Source: Lachnospiraceae bacterium
GTDB lineage: Bacteria > Bacillota > Clostridia > Lachnospirales > Lachnospiraceae
NCBI GenBank assembly: GCA_015057505.1
Contig: SVEG01000017.1
Span: 1 to 64,000, forward strand
Direction: 5' to 3'
DNA length: 64,000 nucleotides
A program made the position numbers and the translations under genes. The notes beneath the pieces are model-generated. The model was not told the DNA's origin, searched no databases, and saw only the letters and a program-made list of their open reading frames with translations. This document shows positions 55,251 to 64,000 of this stretch, in pieces. Positions within the stretch are counted from its first letter, which is position 1; each line of letters opens with the position of its first letter.

Positions 55251-56804
55251 ATGAAAAATAAAAAAATTCTGTCTTGTATAATAGGATTAATAGTTTTCAT
55301 ATGTTGTTTTTTGGGATGTGGTGATAGTAAGAAGGAGGTTTCACTAATGGATGGTGTAGTTAAAATTGAGGTTGATGAGAAAAAGTATCTTACCGGTGAT
55401 TTGGGTTTTGCGAAGGACTGCACGTATTCTTATAAAGGTGACGGTATAGCAATTTATAACGGAATACTCAGAGGAATGGTTTCGGATACAGCTACCAAGG
55501 TATATGTAGATGATAAAGACGGTAATTCATTGGGGTATTTCGAGGTAGAAGTTCTTAAGGATACGTATCAGGGGTATGGAACAGTAGAGACGGAAGAAGG
55601 CTGGTATGAGCCGATTGAGGTCGAGCCTGTTGAAGGTATTTCCAAGGAGTTTTCAATGGGAATGGATATTTCTACGATACAGAATGTCCTTGAAGGCGGC
55701 GGTAAGTTTTATAACAGTGAAGGTAACCGTGAAAGTATATACAAATTGTTAAAGGATAACGGATTTACTTATATTCGTCTTCGTTTGTGGAATGAGCCTT
55801 ATCAGTATGATGCAGATAGCAATAAGCTTTCATACGGTGGGGGTATGTGTGATATTAATACCATTAAGGAGATAGCCGTTGATGCTAAGGGCCTTGGATT
55901 TAAGCTTTTACTTAACTTTCATTATTCTGATTTTTGGGCTGATCCGACTTATCAGGTTATTCCTAAGATGTGGGAGAATATAGAGACTGCCGAAGAGATG
56001 GCAAAGGCTTTATATGATTATACTTATGAGACTGTTACGGCTTTTTGTAAGGCGGGAGCCAAGCCTGATATGGTCCAGATTGGTAACGAGATTACCACGG
56101 GTATGTTTTTACAAAAAGGCGGAGAAGACGACGGAACCTTTGACAAAGTAGGTTATGCAAAATATATTTCTGCACGAACCAATGCTTCCAATAACGTAAG
56201 AGCACCTTACATCAGAGGCAATGAGAAGTCTAATCTTGTGTTGTATGTTAAAACAGGTGCAGAGGCTGTTAAAGCAGTTGATGATTCAATATTAGTTATG
56301 ATTCAGCTTGCTAAGGAAATGGCTGCAATTGAGTTTATGAAGGGATTTTATCATACATTTGACAGCGTACCCTTTGATGTAATCGGTCTTTCATATTATC
56401 CGAGATGGCACGGAAGCACAGAGCGACTTAATACAGCACTTAAAGCACTTGCTGAAGAATTTCCCGAAAAAAAGGTGGCTGTAGTTGAAGTGTCATATGC
56501 GTACACTTACGAATATACCAAGAATGCAAGTAATCAGTTTAATAAGGATTTTGCTGCTACAAATTATGATGTAAGTGTGCAGGGACAGGCTGATTTGTAT
56601 CGAGATGTTATTGCGGCTGTTGCCGGTGTAGGTGATTCGGGTTTTGGTGTATTTGTATGGGAAGGTGCATGGCTTCCTGTTGAAGGTGCGGGATGGGCTG
56701 CATATAATACTAAGAGCAGCTGGTCTAATCAGGCATTTTTCGGATATGGTGGAAAAGAGCTTCCATCGCTGGAAGTGTTTAAACGTGTGACAGGAATGGA
56801 ATAA
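55251..56804 (+). CDS. Arabinogalactan endo-beta-1,4-galactanase, GH53, lipoprotein
   Basis: This secreted enzyme cleaves type I galactan side chains of pectin. The 517 residues begin with a signal peptide ending in a lipobox-like FLGCG (Cys near residue 23), so it is probably anchored to the outer membrane face. Residues 30-125 form a small beta domain of unknown type. The GH53 barrel follows with MGMDISTIQNVLEGGG, RLRLWNEPY, acid/base Glu in QIGNEITTGM and nucleophile Glu in VAVVEVSYAYT. It is likely the first step of the galactan pathway in this window. Confidence 0.92.
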   Translation: MKNKKILSCIIGLIVFICCFLGCGDSKKEVSLMDGVVKIEVDEKKYLTGDLGFAKDCTYSYKGDGIAIYNGILRGMVSDTATKVYVDDKDGNSLGYFEVEVLKDTYQGYGTVETEEGWYEPIEVEPVEGISKEFSMGMDISTIQNVLEGGGKFYNSEGNRESIYKLLKDNGFTYIRLRLWNEPYQYDADSNKLSYGGGMCDINTIKEIAVDAKGLGFKLLLNFHYSDFWADPTYQVIPKMWENIETAEEMAKALYDYTYETVTAFCKAGAKPDMVQIGNEITTGMFLQKGGEDDGTFDKVGYAKYISARTNASNNVRAPYIRGNEKSNLVLYVKTGAEAVKAVDDSILVMIQLAKEMAAIEFMKGFYHTFDSVPFDVIGLSYYPRWHGSTERLNTALKALAEEFPEKKVAVVEVSYAYTYEYTKNASNQFNKDFAATNYDVSVQGQADLYRDVIAAVAGVGDSGFGVFVWEGAWLPVEGAGWAAYNTKSSWSNQAFFGYGGKELPSLEVFKRVTGME

Positions 56805-56849
56805 TCATTTGATGATGTAGTAGTGGATATAGAGAGGATAAGAATTATA

Positions 56850-58298
56850 ATGTTTTGTAATATTGATTTGGAAAGTATAGACATTACAAAAGAAGCACCA
56901 CAGACAGAGCCGGAGCGACAGTATTATTTTATGGCGAAGGCCAGGGAATATGTAAAGGCACTTAAAAAGGAAATCGGAAGAAAACCTACATTTTCTGTAA
57001 ATACCTTTGGGTGTCAGATGAATGCAAGGGATTCGGAGAAGCTTACGGGAATTTTGCTCAGTCTCGGATACGAGGAGATTGAATCCGAGGACGCTGATTT
57101 TGTAATTTATAATACATGTACGGTTCGAGAGAATGCCAATGTACGTGTATACGGAAGGCTCGGTTCGCTAAAGCCGTTTAAAGCTCGTAATCCGCATATG
57201 ATGATTGCACTTTGCGGTTGTATGATGCAGGAGCCGGAAGTTGTTGCTAAGATAAAGCAGAGTTACAGATTTGTGGATATTGTTTTTGGAACACATAATA
57301 TTTTTAAACTTGCGGAGCTTATGTGCAACAGATTTGAAAATGGCAAGATGACGATTGATGTGTGGGAAGATACCACTCAGATAGTTGAGGATTTGCCTAA
57401 TGAACGTAAATTCGTTTTCAAGTCGGGCGTTAATATAATGTTTGGCTGTAATAATTTCTGCAGTTATTGTATTGTGCCGTATGTTAGGGGCAGAGAGCGA
57501 AGTCGCAAGCCGGAGGACATTATTAATGAGATTAAGCGCCTGGTAGCAGACGGAGTTGTTGAAGTAATGCTTCTCGGACAGAATGTTAACTCATACGGTA
57601 AGAATCTCGAGAATCCTATGAGCTTTGCAGAGCTTCTTCGTGAGATTGAGAAGATAGAAGGACTTGAGAGAATTCGTTTTATGACCTCGCATCCGAAGGA
57701 TTTGTCTGATGAACTTATTGAGACCATGGCAAGTTCCAAGAAGATTTGTAAGCATCTTCATTTGCCGCTTCAATCCGGAAGTTCGAGAGTGCTTAAGGTA
57801 ATGAACAGAAAATATACAAAGGAGCAGTATCTTGAGCTTGTTGATAAAATCAGAGCTGCTGTGCCGGATATTGCACTTACGACAGATATTATCGTAGGAT
57901 TTCCCGGAGAGACGGAGGAAGACTTTTTAGAGACAATGGATGTCGTTAGAAAAGTAAGATATGACAGTGCGTTTACTTTTCTTTATTCAAAGAGGACAGG
58001 TACACCTGCGGCGGCAATGGATAACCAGATTCCCGAGACGGTAGCTAAAGAGCGCTTTGACAGATTGTTAAAGGAGGTTCAGGATATTGCAGCCGAGGTT
58101 ACGGGTAAAGATGCAGGCAGAATAATGGATGTGCTTGTTGAGGACATTAACCGCCAGGATTCAGAATTTGTTACGGGAAGGCTTAGTAATAATTCGGTTG
58201 TTCACTTTAAAGGTGGCGAAGAATTGATTGGTAAAATAGTTAATGTTAAACTTACGGAAGCCAAGGGCTTTTATTATTTGGGCGAGATGACAAATTAG
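56850..58298 (+). CDS. miaB: tRNA-2-methylthio-N6-isopentenyladenosine synthase MiaB
   Basis: This radical-SAM methylthiotransferase modifies tRNA A37. The 482 residues have the UPF0004 domain with three cluster Cys (TFGCQMNARDSEKL, NTCTVRENANV, LCGCMMQE), the radical SAM CNNFCSYCIVPYVRGRERS motif and a C-terminal TRAM domain (about 410-480). I chose the ATG at 56850 after GAGAGGAT; an earlier in-frame GTG lacks a good site. Confidence 0.94.
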   Translation: MFCNIDLESIDITKEAPQTEPERQYYFMAKAREYVKALKKEIGRKPTFSVNTFGCQMNARDSEKLTGILLSLGYEEIESEDADFVIYNTCTVRENANVRVYGRLGSLKPFKARNPHMMIALCGCMMQEPEVVAKIKQSYRFVDIVFGTHNIFKLAELMCNRFENGKMTIDVWEDTTQIVEDLPNERKFVFKSGVNIMFGCNNFCSYCIVPYVRGRERSRKPEDIINEIKRLVADGVVEVMLLGQNVNSYGKNLENPMSFAELLREIEKIEGLERIRFMTSHPKDLSDELIETMASSKKICKHLHLPLQSGSSRVLKVMNRKYTKEQYLELVDKIRAAVPDIALTTDIIVGFPGETEEDFLETMDVVRKVRYDSAFTFLYSKRTGTPAAAMDNQIPETVAKERFDRLLKEVQDIAAEVTGKDAGRIMDVLVEDINRQDSEFVTGRLSNNSVVHFKGGEELIGKIVNVKLTEAKGFYYLGEMTN

Positions 58299-58335
58299 TT
58301 TTTTTAAAATTTATTTAAAACCGGAGGACTGACTC

Positions 58336-59697
58336 ATGGGATTTTCGAAAGATTTTGTATGGGGTGCAGCAACGGCGGCGTATCAGATTGAAGGAGCTGC
58401 AAATGAAGACGGAAGAGGTCTTTCCGTCTGGGATATTTGTTGTATGAAAGATGGTTTTGTTAAAGACGGAGATACAGGGAATGTTGCGTGTGATCATTAT
58501 CACAGAATGAAGAGTGATGTTGCACTCATGAAAGAACTTGGACTTAAAGCATATAGGTTTTCTATAAGCTGGTCGAGAGTTATTCCCAACGGTTTTGGTG
58601 AAGTTAACGAGAAGGGACTTGATTTTTACAGTGCTCTTGTAGATGAACTCCTTGAGAATGGAATTGAGCCATATGTTACTTTGTTTCATTGGGATTATCC
58701 CGTAGAGCTTTTTAAGATGGGCGGTTGGCTTAATCCTGCGAGCTCTGATTGGTTTGCAATGTATGCGAAGGTAGTGGTTGATAAACTTTCGGACAGGGTA
58801 AAGCATTGGATGACGCTCAATGAGCCGCAGTGTTTTATCGGACTCGGACATGAGACCGGAATACATGCCCCGGGACTTAAATTACAACCATACTATTATT
58901 TGCAGGCTGCACATAATACCTTGCTTGCGCATGGTAAGGCAGTACAGGTAATAAGGCAATATTCAAAGCAACCTTGTGAGGTCGGTTATGCACCAATTGG
59001 TGATACAAGAATTCCTATATCTGCATCGGAGCGAGACATTGAAGCGGCAAGAAAAGCTACATTTGCATGTAATCCTGACGGGCCGATTTGGGCTCCGACA
59101 TGGTGGATTGATACGGCTATTTTTGGCAAGTATCCTAAGGAGGCTTTTGAGGGTAAACTTGGACAGAATATGCCGAAAATCGGACAGGACGATATGAAAA
59201 CCATTTGTCAGCCGCTTGATTTTCTCGGACTTAATATGTATCAAGGCGGTTATGTAAGGGCGGCTGAGAATGCAGATGGATATGAATTTGTTAAAAAGCC
59301 GGTGGGCTATGACCAGACAGCGATTAAATGGCCGGTAACACCGGAGATGCTTTATTACGGACCTAAGTTTTATTATGAAAGATATAAGTTGCCGATTCTT
59401 ATCACGGAGAACGGCCTTAGTAGCATGGATTGGGTAAGTATGGACGGTAAGGTTCATGATCCGAATAGAATAGATTTTCTTAACCGATATCTTTTGCAGT
59501 ACAGAAGGGCTGCGGACGATGGTGTGGCACTCAAAGGTTATATGCAGTGGTCACTTATGGATAACTTTGAGTGGGGTGAGGGATATAACGAGAGATTTGG
59601 ACTTATTTACGTTGATTATCCTACACAGAAACGCATCATAAAAGATTCAGGATATTGGTATCGTTCGGTAATTGAGTCTAACGGTGAAAATTTATAA
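58336..59697 (+). CDS. Beta-glucosidase/galactosidase, GH1 family
   Basis: The 453-residue TIM barrel has the N-terminal FSKDFVWGAATAAYQIEGA signature, acid/base Glu in TLNEPQCF and nucleophile Glu in LITENGLSS, plus SLMDNFEWGEGYNERFG for aglycone binding. No signal peptide, so it acts on imported oligosaccharides. The sequence does not distinguish glucoside from galactoside preference. GGAGGA lies upstream of the ATG; 14 nt separate it from the next gene, a c-di-GMP protein. Confidence 0.93.
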   Translation: MGFSKDFVWGAATAAYQIEGAANEDGRGLSVWDICCMKDGFVKDGDTGNVACDHYHRMKSDVALMKELGLKAYRFSISWSRVIPNGFGEVNEKGLDFYSALVDELLENGIEPYVTLFHWDYPVELFKMGGWLNPASSDWFAMYAKVVVDKLSDRVKHWMTLNEPQCFIGLGHETGIHAPGLKLQPYYYLQAAHNTLLAHGKAVQVIRQYSKQPCEVGYAPIGDTRIPISASERDIEAARKATFACNPDGPIWAPTWWIDTAIFGKYPKEAFEGKLGQNMPKIGQDDMKTICQPLDFLGLNMYQGGYVRAAENADGYEFVKKPVGYDQTAIKWPVTPEMLYYGPKFYYERYKLPILITENGLSSMDWVSMDGKVHDPNRIDFLNRYLLQYRRAADDGVALKGYMQWSLMDNFEWGEGYNERFGLIYVDYPTQKRIIKDSGYWYRSVIESNGENL

Positions 59698-59711
59698 TTG
59701 GGGGAAAACAA

Positions 59712-61664
59712 ATGTTAGAGAAGGATGCATTTGACTTTCTGACAGGGTTATTTAACAGAAAAGGTTTATATGAAAAATATAGTGAATTGCCGTCGGATGT
59801 AGCAAGACATCTGATGTTTCTTGATTTGGATAATTTTAAAGCCGTTAATGATGTGTATGGACATCATGCAGGAGATAAACTCTTGATTAATACCGGTAAA
59901 CTTTTAAAGGAATGTGCACCGGATGCAGAAGTTGTACGTCTTGGTGGCGACGAGTTTATAATGTTATTTTGCGGTGATGTTTCCAGGGAGGAAATAACAA
60001 AGAAGGCTGAGAAGATACTTAAAAGTGTAAGCAAGTTAAATAAACAGATGCAGGTTTATACCATGGTATCGGACAGCATAGGTATTATTTGGAATGCCGA
60101 TGGTACTGTTGATGTGGAGCAACTTTTGGGACAAAGTGATGCTGCCATGTACCAGGCTAAACAGAATGGTAAGAACAATTATGTTTTTTATAACGATTTG
60201 GAAGCAAAATTCCTTATTGAAGAAGAAATGGAGGAATTGGCAGAAGAAGCGCTTCTTAATGAACAGTTTGAAGTAAGATATTTCCCTGTTATGCATATGC
60301 AAAGCTCAAGGCTTGTACATTCTCATGTTAATGTGCGTTGGCATAAGGATGAAAATACTATTTGGGGTACGGAAGATTTCAGACCCGTGTTTGAACGAAA
60401 TGGTTTTGTTCGTAAACTTGATTTGTATGTTTTTGAAAGAGTATGTCACGATATAATGAAACTGCATGAGCTGGGAAGGGAAGGACTTGTATTTAGTGTG
60501 AGAATTTCAAGATTGCTTTTTGTAGATGAAAGTCTCGGAGAGCATCTTAAGGAGATAATGGATAAATACGGTGTCAGACCGGACGAGTTGGAGCTTAATA
60601 TCGGAGAGACAGCTTTTTCTGCAAGAAATGTTAATAAACTTATTGAGGCAATGAGTAATCTGAAAAAACAGGGATTTTCAATTTCAATTATAAATTTCGG
60701 TAAAGATTTCTCGAGTTTCAGGTATTTAAGAAGCATTAATGTTGATTGTTTAAAATTTGATAGAGATTATTTGAATGAAAATCTTTCTACGAGCAGAGGC
60801 CGACATATTATAAAAACACTCATAAAGCTTGGTAAAGAACTTAAGCTTTTGGTAGTTGCAATGGGACTTGCAACTAAAGAGGATGTAATGACTATTAGTG
60901 GTTACGGTTGTGATGCGGCAGGTGGAAGTTATTACGGTGAGCCATTATTTTTCGATGAATACATTAAGTATATAGAAAAATATATGTCTTACTCAGGTGC
61001 CAGCAAGGCATTTATGTTTAAAAATAATTTGAATGATTTAGACGGCAATATATGCGGTGAGATAATAGGAGAAGGTATTGAATTTGCTCCGGGAATAACT
61101 GATAACTGGGGAAGTGTCAGATTTCCGGGCGGAAAGCACGGAGAAAATGTAGTATCCTTTCCTAGAACGCTATTTTCGACCAACAGCTATACAATTGCAT
61201 TGTGGTTTAAGCCGGAAGAGTTTAATGCATGGACAAGTATTTTGTACATGAGGTTTATGGAGGGATTTGCGTCACTTGTACCCAGTGTCGGCGGTGGGCT
61301 TGGTGTATACAGGATTAAGGAAGATAATGATGCTACGGGCTGGCCTGATACTTTTTGTCGTGCGGTAGCACTTGATAAATGGAGCTTTATTGCTGTTACA
61401 TACGATGCTTATACTGAGTCAGTACGATACTTTATTGACGGAATAAAGGCAGGATATCGGGATGATGTGCCTACCTTGATATCCTGCCGTGAAGTTTTGT
61501 TGGGTGGTGATCCGTTCCAATTATCATATAAAGGTTACGTGTCCGGTCTGGTTGTATATGATACAGTCAAAACAGACGAAGAGATTGCCGAGTTATACAA
61601 CTCATTCCTTAGAGAACCGGGATTTTGTGGTGACAAAATTGAGGTTATGAGTGATGATAACTAA
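59712..61664 (+). CDS. GGDEF - degenerate EAL - LamG signalling protein
   Basis: The 650-residue soluble protein has three parts. Residues 1-165 are a GGDEF domain with intact RLGGDEF loop and DLDNFKAVNDVYGHHAGD, so c-di-GMP synthesis is plausible. Residues 180-420 align with EAL domains, but the EAL triad reads VNV and the later Glu and Gln are lost (VVAMGLAT), so it is probably a binding or regulatory module. Residues 425-640 resemble a LamG/concanavalin-like beta sandwich (TNSYTIALWFKPEEFNAW, WSFIAVTYDAYTESVRYFIDG). No signal or membrane helix is visible. It lies between GH1 and GH43 genes and ends four bases into the convergent GH43 gene. Confidence 0.85.
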   Translation: MLEKDAFDFLTGLFNRKGLYEKYSELPSDVARHLMFLDLDNFKAVNDVYGHHAGDKLLINTGKLLKECAPDAEVVRLGGDEFIMLFCGDVSREEITKKAEKILKSVSKLNKQMQVYTMVSDSIGIIWNADGTVDVEQLLGQSDAAMYQAKQNGKNNYVFYNDLEAKFLIEEEMEELAEEALLNEQFEVRYFPVMHMQSSRLVHSHVNVRWHKDENTIWGTEDFRPVFERNGFVRKLDLYVFERVCHDIMKLHELGREGLVFSVRISRLLFVDESLGEHLKEIMDKYGVRPDELELNIGETAFSARNVNKLIEAMSNLKKQGFSISIINFGKDFSSFRYLRSINVDCLKFDRDYLNENLSTSRGRHIIKTLIKLGKELKLLVVAMGLATKEDVMTISGYGCDAAGGSYYGEPLFFDEYIKYIEKYMSYSGASKAFMFKNNLNDLDGNICGEIIGEGIEFAPGITDNWGSVRFPGGKHGENVVSFPRTLFSTNSYTIALWFKPEEFNAWTSILYMRFMEGFASLVPSVGGGLGVYRIKEDNDATGWPDTFCRAVALDKWSFIAVTYDAYTESVRYFIDGIKAGYRDDVPTLISCREVLLGGDPFQLSYKGYVSGLVVYDTVKTDEEIAELYNSFLREPGFCGDKIEVMSDDN

Positions 61665-62980
61665 TCGGGACGTTTCTTGTACCAGGTACAGATACCCTTG
61701 TCAGATAAGCCGGACATCATTAGGGTCGGTCGTTCAAGCTCTTTATCCCAACAAGGCGATATAATTAAATATTCGGAAGTATTTCCATAATGGATGGTAA
61801 GTGCGTTGTCACTTACCATTTTCCATGTTCCGACAACGGAAGCTGCTTCAAAGCGACCATCGGGCATAAGCTTAAACGGATGTGCACACTGGATTCCTTG
61901 GGGAACAGTGGGGATAAGAGAAATTCTCTCATAATTGCCAATTAAAGCATCTTCAGGTATTGGTTGCAGGGTTTCTCCGGCGTAAGGCTGTGCGGCAGCA
62001 ATAATCCATTCGTCTGGAGTAAGATAAAGCCGGCGAATCTGCATGGTGGAAGGTTCGGGTTTGTCTGTAAAATTCATCTCGCGGATATGTGATACAAGTA
62101 ACATTTTGCCGTCAAAATCTCTGAGGACAGAGTTATGACCCGGTGCCATGTAAGGAGTTCCGTCATACCAACGATAACCACATGAAATCATCATGCCTAC
62201 TGTATTATCGAAGTCTGCTTCGTCTGTCATGACACGACCGTTATAGTCATAAAAAGGTCCGGTTACATTACGGCTTCTTCCTACTCTTATATTGTAGTCG
62301 CTCTTTAAAGAACCATAGGAAACAAAGAGATAATAATACTTGGTCTCCGGATGATATAGCATATACGGACCTTCGATTGAACGCATTGTAAAGTTCGGAC
62401 GTGTAGCTATACAGGTTCCGATACCTTCCTCTGCGGCAAGTCCGGTTTCTTTGTCAAGCTTGATAATATAGCATCCACCCCAGAAGGAGCCGTAAAGCAT
62501 GTATTGTTCACCAGAAGTCGCATCTTCGATTATGTTGGCATCAATACCATTAACAGGTACCTGGTTGCTTGTTTTGAGCACACAACCACGTGGAGTAAAA
62601 GGGCCTTCCGGTTTATCTGCAACTGCAAGGAATATACATGATTGTTGAACGCCCCAAGATGAGTTGGAGCAGTAGAGGCGATATTCGTCGCCGACTTTTA
62701 CGATATCAGGAGCCCAAATGTCATGGCTACCTGTCCAGTCGATTGATTCCTGTGGCGGGTCGGCAACTACTTTGCCGAGGTTTTCCCAGTTAAGTAAATC
62801 TGAGGAGCGCTTGCAACCTGCACCTGTGGAATATATGTAATAATTCTTACTTACAGGATCACGGAAAATTGCAGGGTCATGGGTCATCCACAGACCAAGA
62901 TTTTCGTGACGTTCTTTTTTAATAAAAGAAGGTTTTTCGGGTTCCTTAGGTGGCATGTCGGGGTAAATTAAATTGTTCAT
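61661..62980 (-). CDS. GH43 endo-arabinanase/arabinofuranosidase-like enzyme
   Basis: The 439-residue protein has a five-bladed propeller with the catalytic Asp in WMTHDPAIFRDP, the second Asp in TGSHDIWAPDIVKVGDEYRLYC and the general acid Glu in RSIEGPYMLYH, plus NVTGPFYDYNG and GHNSVLRD typical of arabinanases. No signal peptide is visible at the preferred ATG (62980, after GGAGGT); a longer frame upstream has no ribosome binding site. It would release arabinose from arabinan oligomers. Its stop overlaps that of the LamG protein. Confidence 0.88.
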   Translation of the reverse strand: MNNLIYPDMPPKEPEKPSFIKKERHENLGLWMTHDPAIFRDPVSKNYYIYSTGAGCKRSSDLLNWENLGKVVADPPQESIDWTGSHDIWAPDIVKVGDEYRLYCSNSSWGVQQSCIFLAVADKPEGPFTPRGCVLKTSNQVPVNGIDANIIEDATSGEQYMLYGSFWGGCYIIKLDKETGLAAEEGIGTCIATRPNFTMRSIEGPYMLYHPETKYYYLFVSYGSLKSDYNIRVGRSRNVTGPFYDYNGRVMTDEADFDNTVGMMISCGYRWYDGTPYMAPGHNSVLRDFDGKMLLVSHIREMNFTDKPEPSTMQIRRLYLTPDEWIIAAAQPYAGETLQPIPEDALIGNYERISLIPTVPQGIQCAHPFKLMPDGRFEAASVVGTWKMVSDNALTIHYGNTSEYLIISPCWDKELERPTLMMSGLSDKGICTWYKKRPD

Positions 62981-63002
62981 GTAAACCTCCGAATGTGATA
63001 TA

Positions 63003-63125
63003 GACTCGCAAACCCGCGCTATCGCGCTTTCTCGTCTGCTTCGCAATATGGTTTGCTCGTTGAACGCGCAATAAAAACAAATGTCGCTTCGCGCCGCTTG
63101 TTTTTATTATGCGCTGTTCATATTA
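63003..63125. repeat. Paired complex hairpins (REP/BIME-like)
   Basis: Two adjacent palindromic units occur: GCAAACC...GGTTTGC around a GC-rich core (63007-63056), and GAACGCGCAATAAAAACAA pairing imperfectly with TTGTTTTTATTATGCGCTGTTC around TCGCTTCGCGCC (63062-63121). CpG-rich cores differ from surrounding AT-rich DNA. They lie between the SulP gene and GH43 and could terminate the SulP message or be a mobile palindromic repeat. Confidence 0.6.
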
Positions 63126-63134
63126 TACAATAAA

Positions 63135-64000
63135 TTAGTAGCCGTTGGCAATAACTTCCTCGGCTCTTGCAAGTGCAGTATCAATGTTTGCACAGAAGTT
63201 TTCTGTACCGAGTTTTATATCAAAACCGGCTTTTTTCATAACAGTAAGCGGTTGCTCTTGAATATGAGAAATAATAAGTGTTATATTGTGTTTCATACAT
63301 TTTTCATAAAGTTCTTCCATGAAGAAAAGAGCGGTAGAGTCCATTGAAGGAACGCTTCGCATTCGAAGAATAATGACGCTTATTTTGTCGTTGGTCGGAA
63401 TGTTTGCAAATTTATCACGCGCTGCAAAGAACATTGGACCGGATATCTCGAATACAAAGGTTCGCTCGGGAACCTTTTTTAAGTTGGTTGCATCTTTATC
63501 AGAAGCGGCATCATTACCAATGTATTCCCATTCGGATACACTTGTAACATTTGACATACGTCCGAGGAAAAGGAGAGCAGCAATAACGATACCAACTTCA
63601 ACTGCAAACAAGAGGTTAACTGCAACACCTGCAATAAGTGTAGCAATTAATACCGTAAAGTCGGATTTGGGTGCATTTTTGGCAGTGTAAAGGATTTCCT
63701 TAATGTTGCACATGTTGTATGAAACTACAATAAGGATGGCTGAAAGTGTGGGAATCGGAATGAATCCCGCAAGCGGCATCATAAACAAAAGAATAAGCAA
63801 AACGACAACACTGTGCACAAGACCGGCTATGGGTGTTTTACCACCTGACTTAACATTGCTTGAAGCTCTGGCTACGGCACCTGCAACGGGAGCAGCACCG
63901 AAGAAACCACAGAAAATATTGGCAATACCCTGACCGATAAGTTCCTGATTGGAATTATGCCTGTGACCGTTCAAACTATCGGTTACTACACAGGCAAGGA
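63135..64000 (-). CDS. SulP-family anion transporter with STAS domain (N-terminus outside window)
   Basis: This is the C-terminal 288 residues of a sulfate permease-type transporter. The frame stays open to the window edge with VVTDSLNGHRHNSNQELIGQGIANI, the SulP signature, then several helices (LVLLILLFMMPLAGFIP, FAVEVGIVIAALLFLG). The last 110 residues form a STAS domain with VIILRMRSVPSMDSTALFFMEEL. Anion preference (sulfate, bicarbonate or other) is unknown. The start lies beyond base 64000; the ATG-like codon at 63974 is internal. Confidence 0.93.
   Translation of the reverse strand, partial: LACVVTDSLNGHRHNSNQELIGQGIANIFCGFFGAAPVAGAVARASSNVKSGGKTPIAGLVHSVVVLLILLFMMPLAGFIPIPTLSAILIVVSYNMCNIKEILYTAKNAPKSDFTVLIATLIAGVAVNLLFAVEVGIVIAALLFLGRMSNVTSVSEWEYIGNDAASDKDATNLKKVPERTFVFEISGPMFFAARDKFANIPTNDKISVIILRMRSVPSMDSTALFFMEELYEKCMKHNITLIISHIQEQPLTVMKKAGFDIKLGTENFCANIDTALARAEEVIANGY

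Overview
The window looks like chromosome of a plant-fibre-degrading member of the Lachnospiraceae (Clostridia), probably from rumen or gut. This rests on low GC, Gram-positive expression signals (strong GGAGG ribosome binding sites, a T-box leader, a CIRCE operator), small families typical of Lachnospiraceae (DUF5688, DUF5721, DUF6472, DUF896), and many glycoside hydrolases (GH1, GH2, GH43 x2, GH53). Species cannot be named from sequence alone.

Layout. 1-2.9 kb: end of gap, then pgk and tpiA (glycolysis). 3-6.4 kb: two tandem PocR-GGDEF-HD signalling paralogues. 6.4-9.9 kb: secG, rnr, smpB, tmRNA and tRNA-Pro (export, RNA decay, ribosome rescue). 9.9-17.3 kb: a 7.4-kb integrative element inserted at the 3' end of tRNA-Pro and bounded by 25-bp direct repeats. 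17.4-21.3 kb: a GlsB-type membrane protein, then a T-box leader controlling an acyl/aryl-CoA ligase and a sodium:solute symporter. 21.4-28 kb: plsX-acpP-rnc-smc-ftsY. 28-32 kb: rhaB, rpoD, htrA. 32.3-38.1 kb: HAD phosphatase, Sfp-type transferase, GH2 and GH43. 38.3-43.4 kb: a FliD-like orphan, an ECF-like sigma factor with a membrane partner, a HAD mutase, DUF6472, a methyltransferase behind a leader peptide, and a PD-(D/E)XK protein. 43.6-53.6 kb: htpG under CIRCE, DUF5721, M18 aminopeptidase, two flavoproteins, proB, an unknown protein, DUF896 and formyl-THF cyclo-ligase. 53.6-64 kb: a TauE/dolichol-kinase-like fusion, GH53, miaB, GH1, a GGDEF-EAL-LamG protein, GH43, and a SulP permease cut by the window edge.

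How the genes work together. The hydrolases fit stepwise use of pectin side chains and arabinogalactan: the GH53 lipoprotein cuts galactan outside the cell, and GH2, GH1 and the GH43 enzymes, which lack signal peptides, finish oligosaccharides inside. RhaB would feed rhamnose from the pectin backbone into metabolism. A diguanylate-cyclase-like protein with a C-terminal carbohydrate-binding-like LamG domain sits between GH1 and GH43 and may link sugar status to c-di-GMP.

The most unusual region is the integrative element. It has a tyrosine integrase, an SF3 helicase without a primase domain, a small acidic-tailed SSB-like protein, iteron-like repeats, a 146-nt nested-hairpin region, two coupled micro-proteins resembling small coat or membrane peptides, and a tRNA-like sequence whose 3' half lies upstream of its 5' half (circularly permuted order). 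No relaxase, Zot/pI ATPase, capsid or terminase gene is visible, so it is best described as a small satellite-like or mobilizable element of unknown class.
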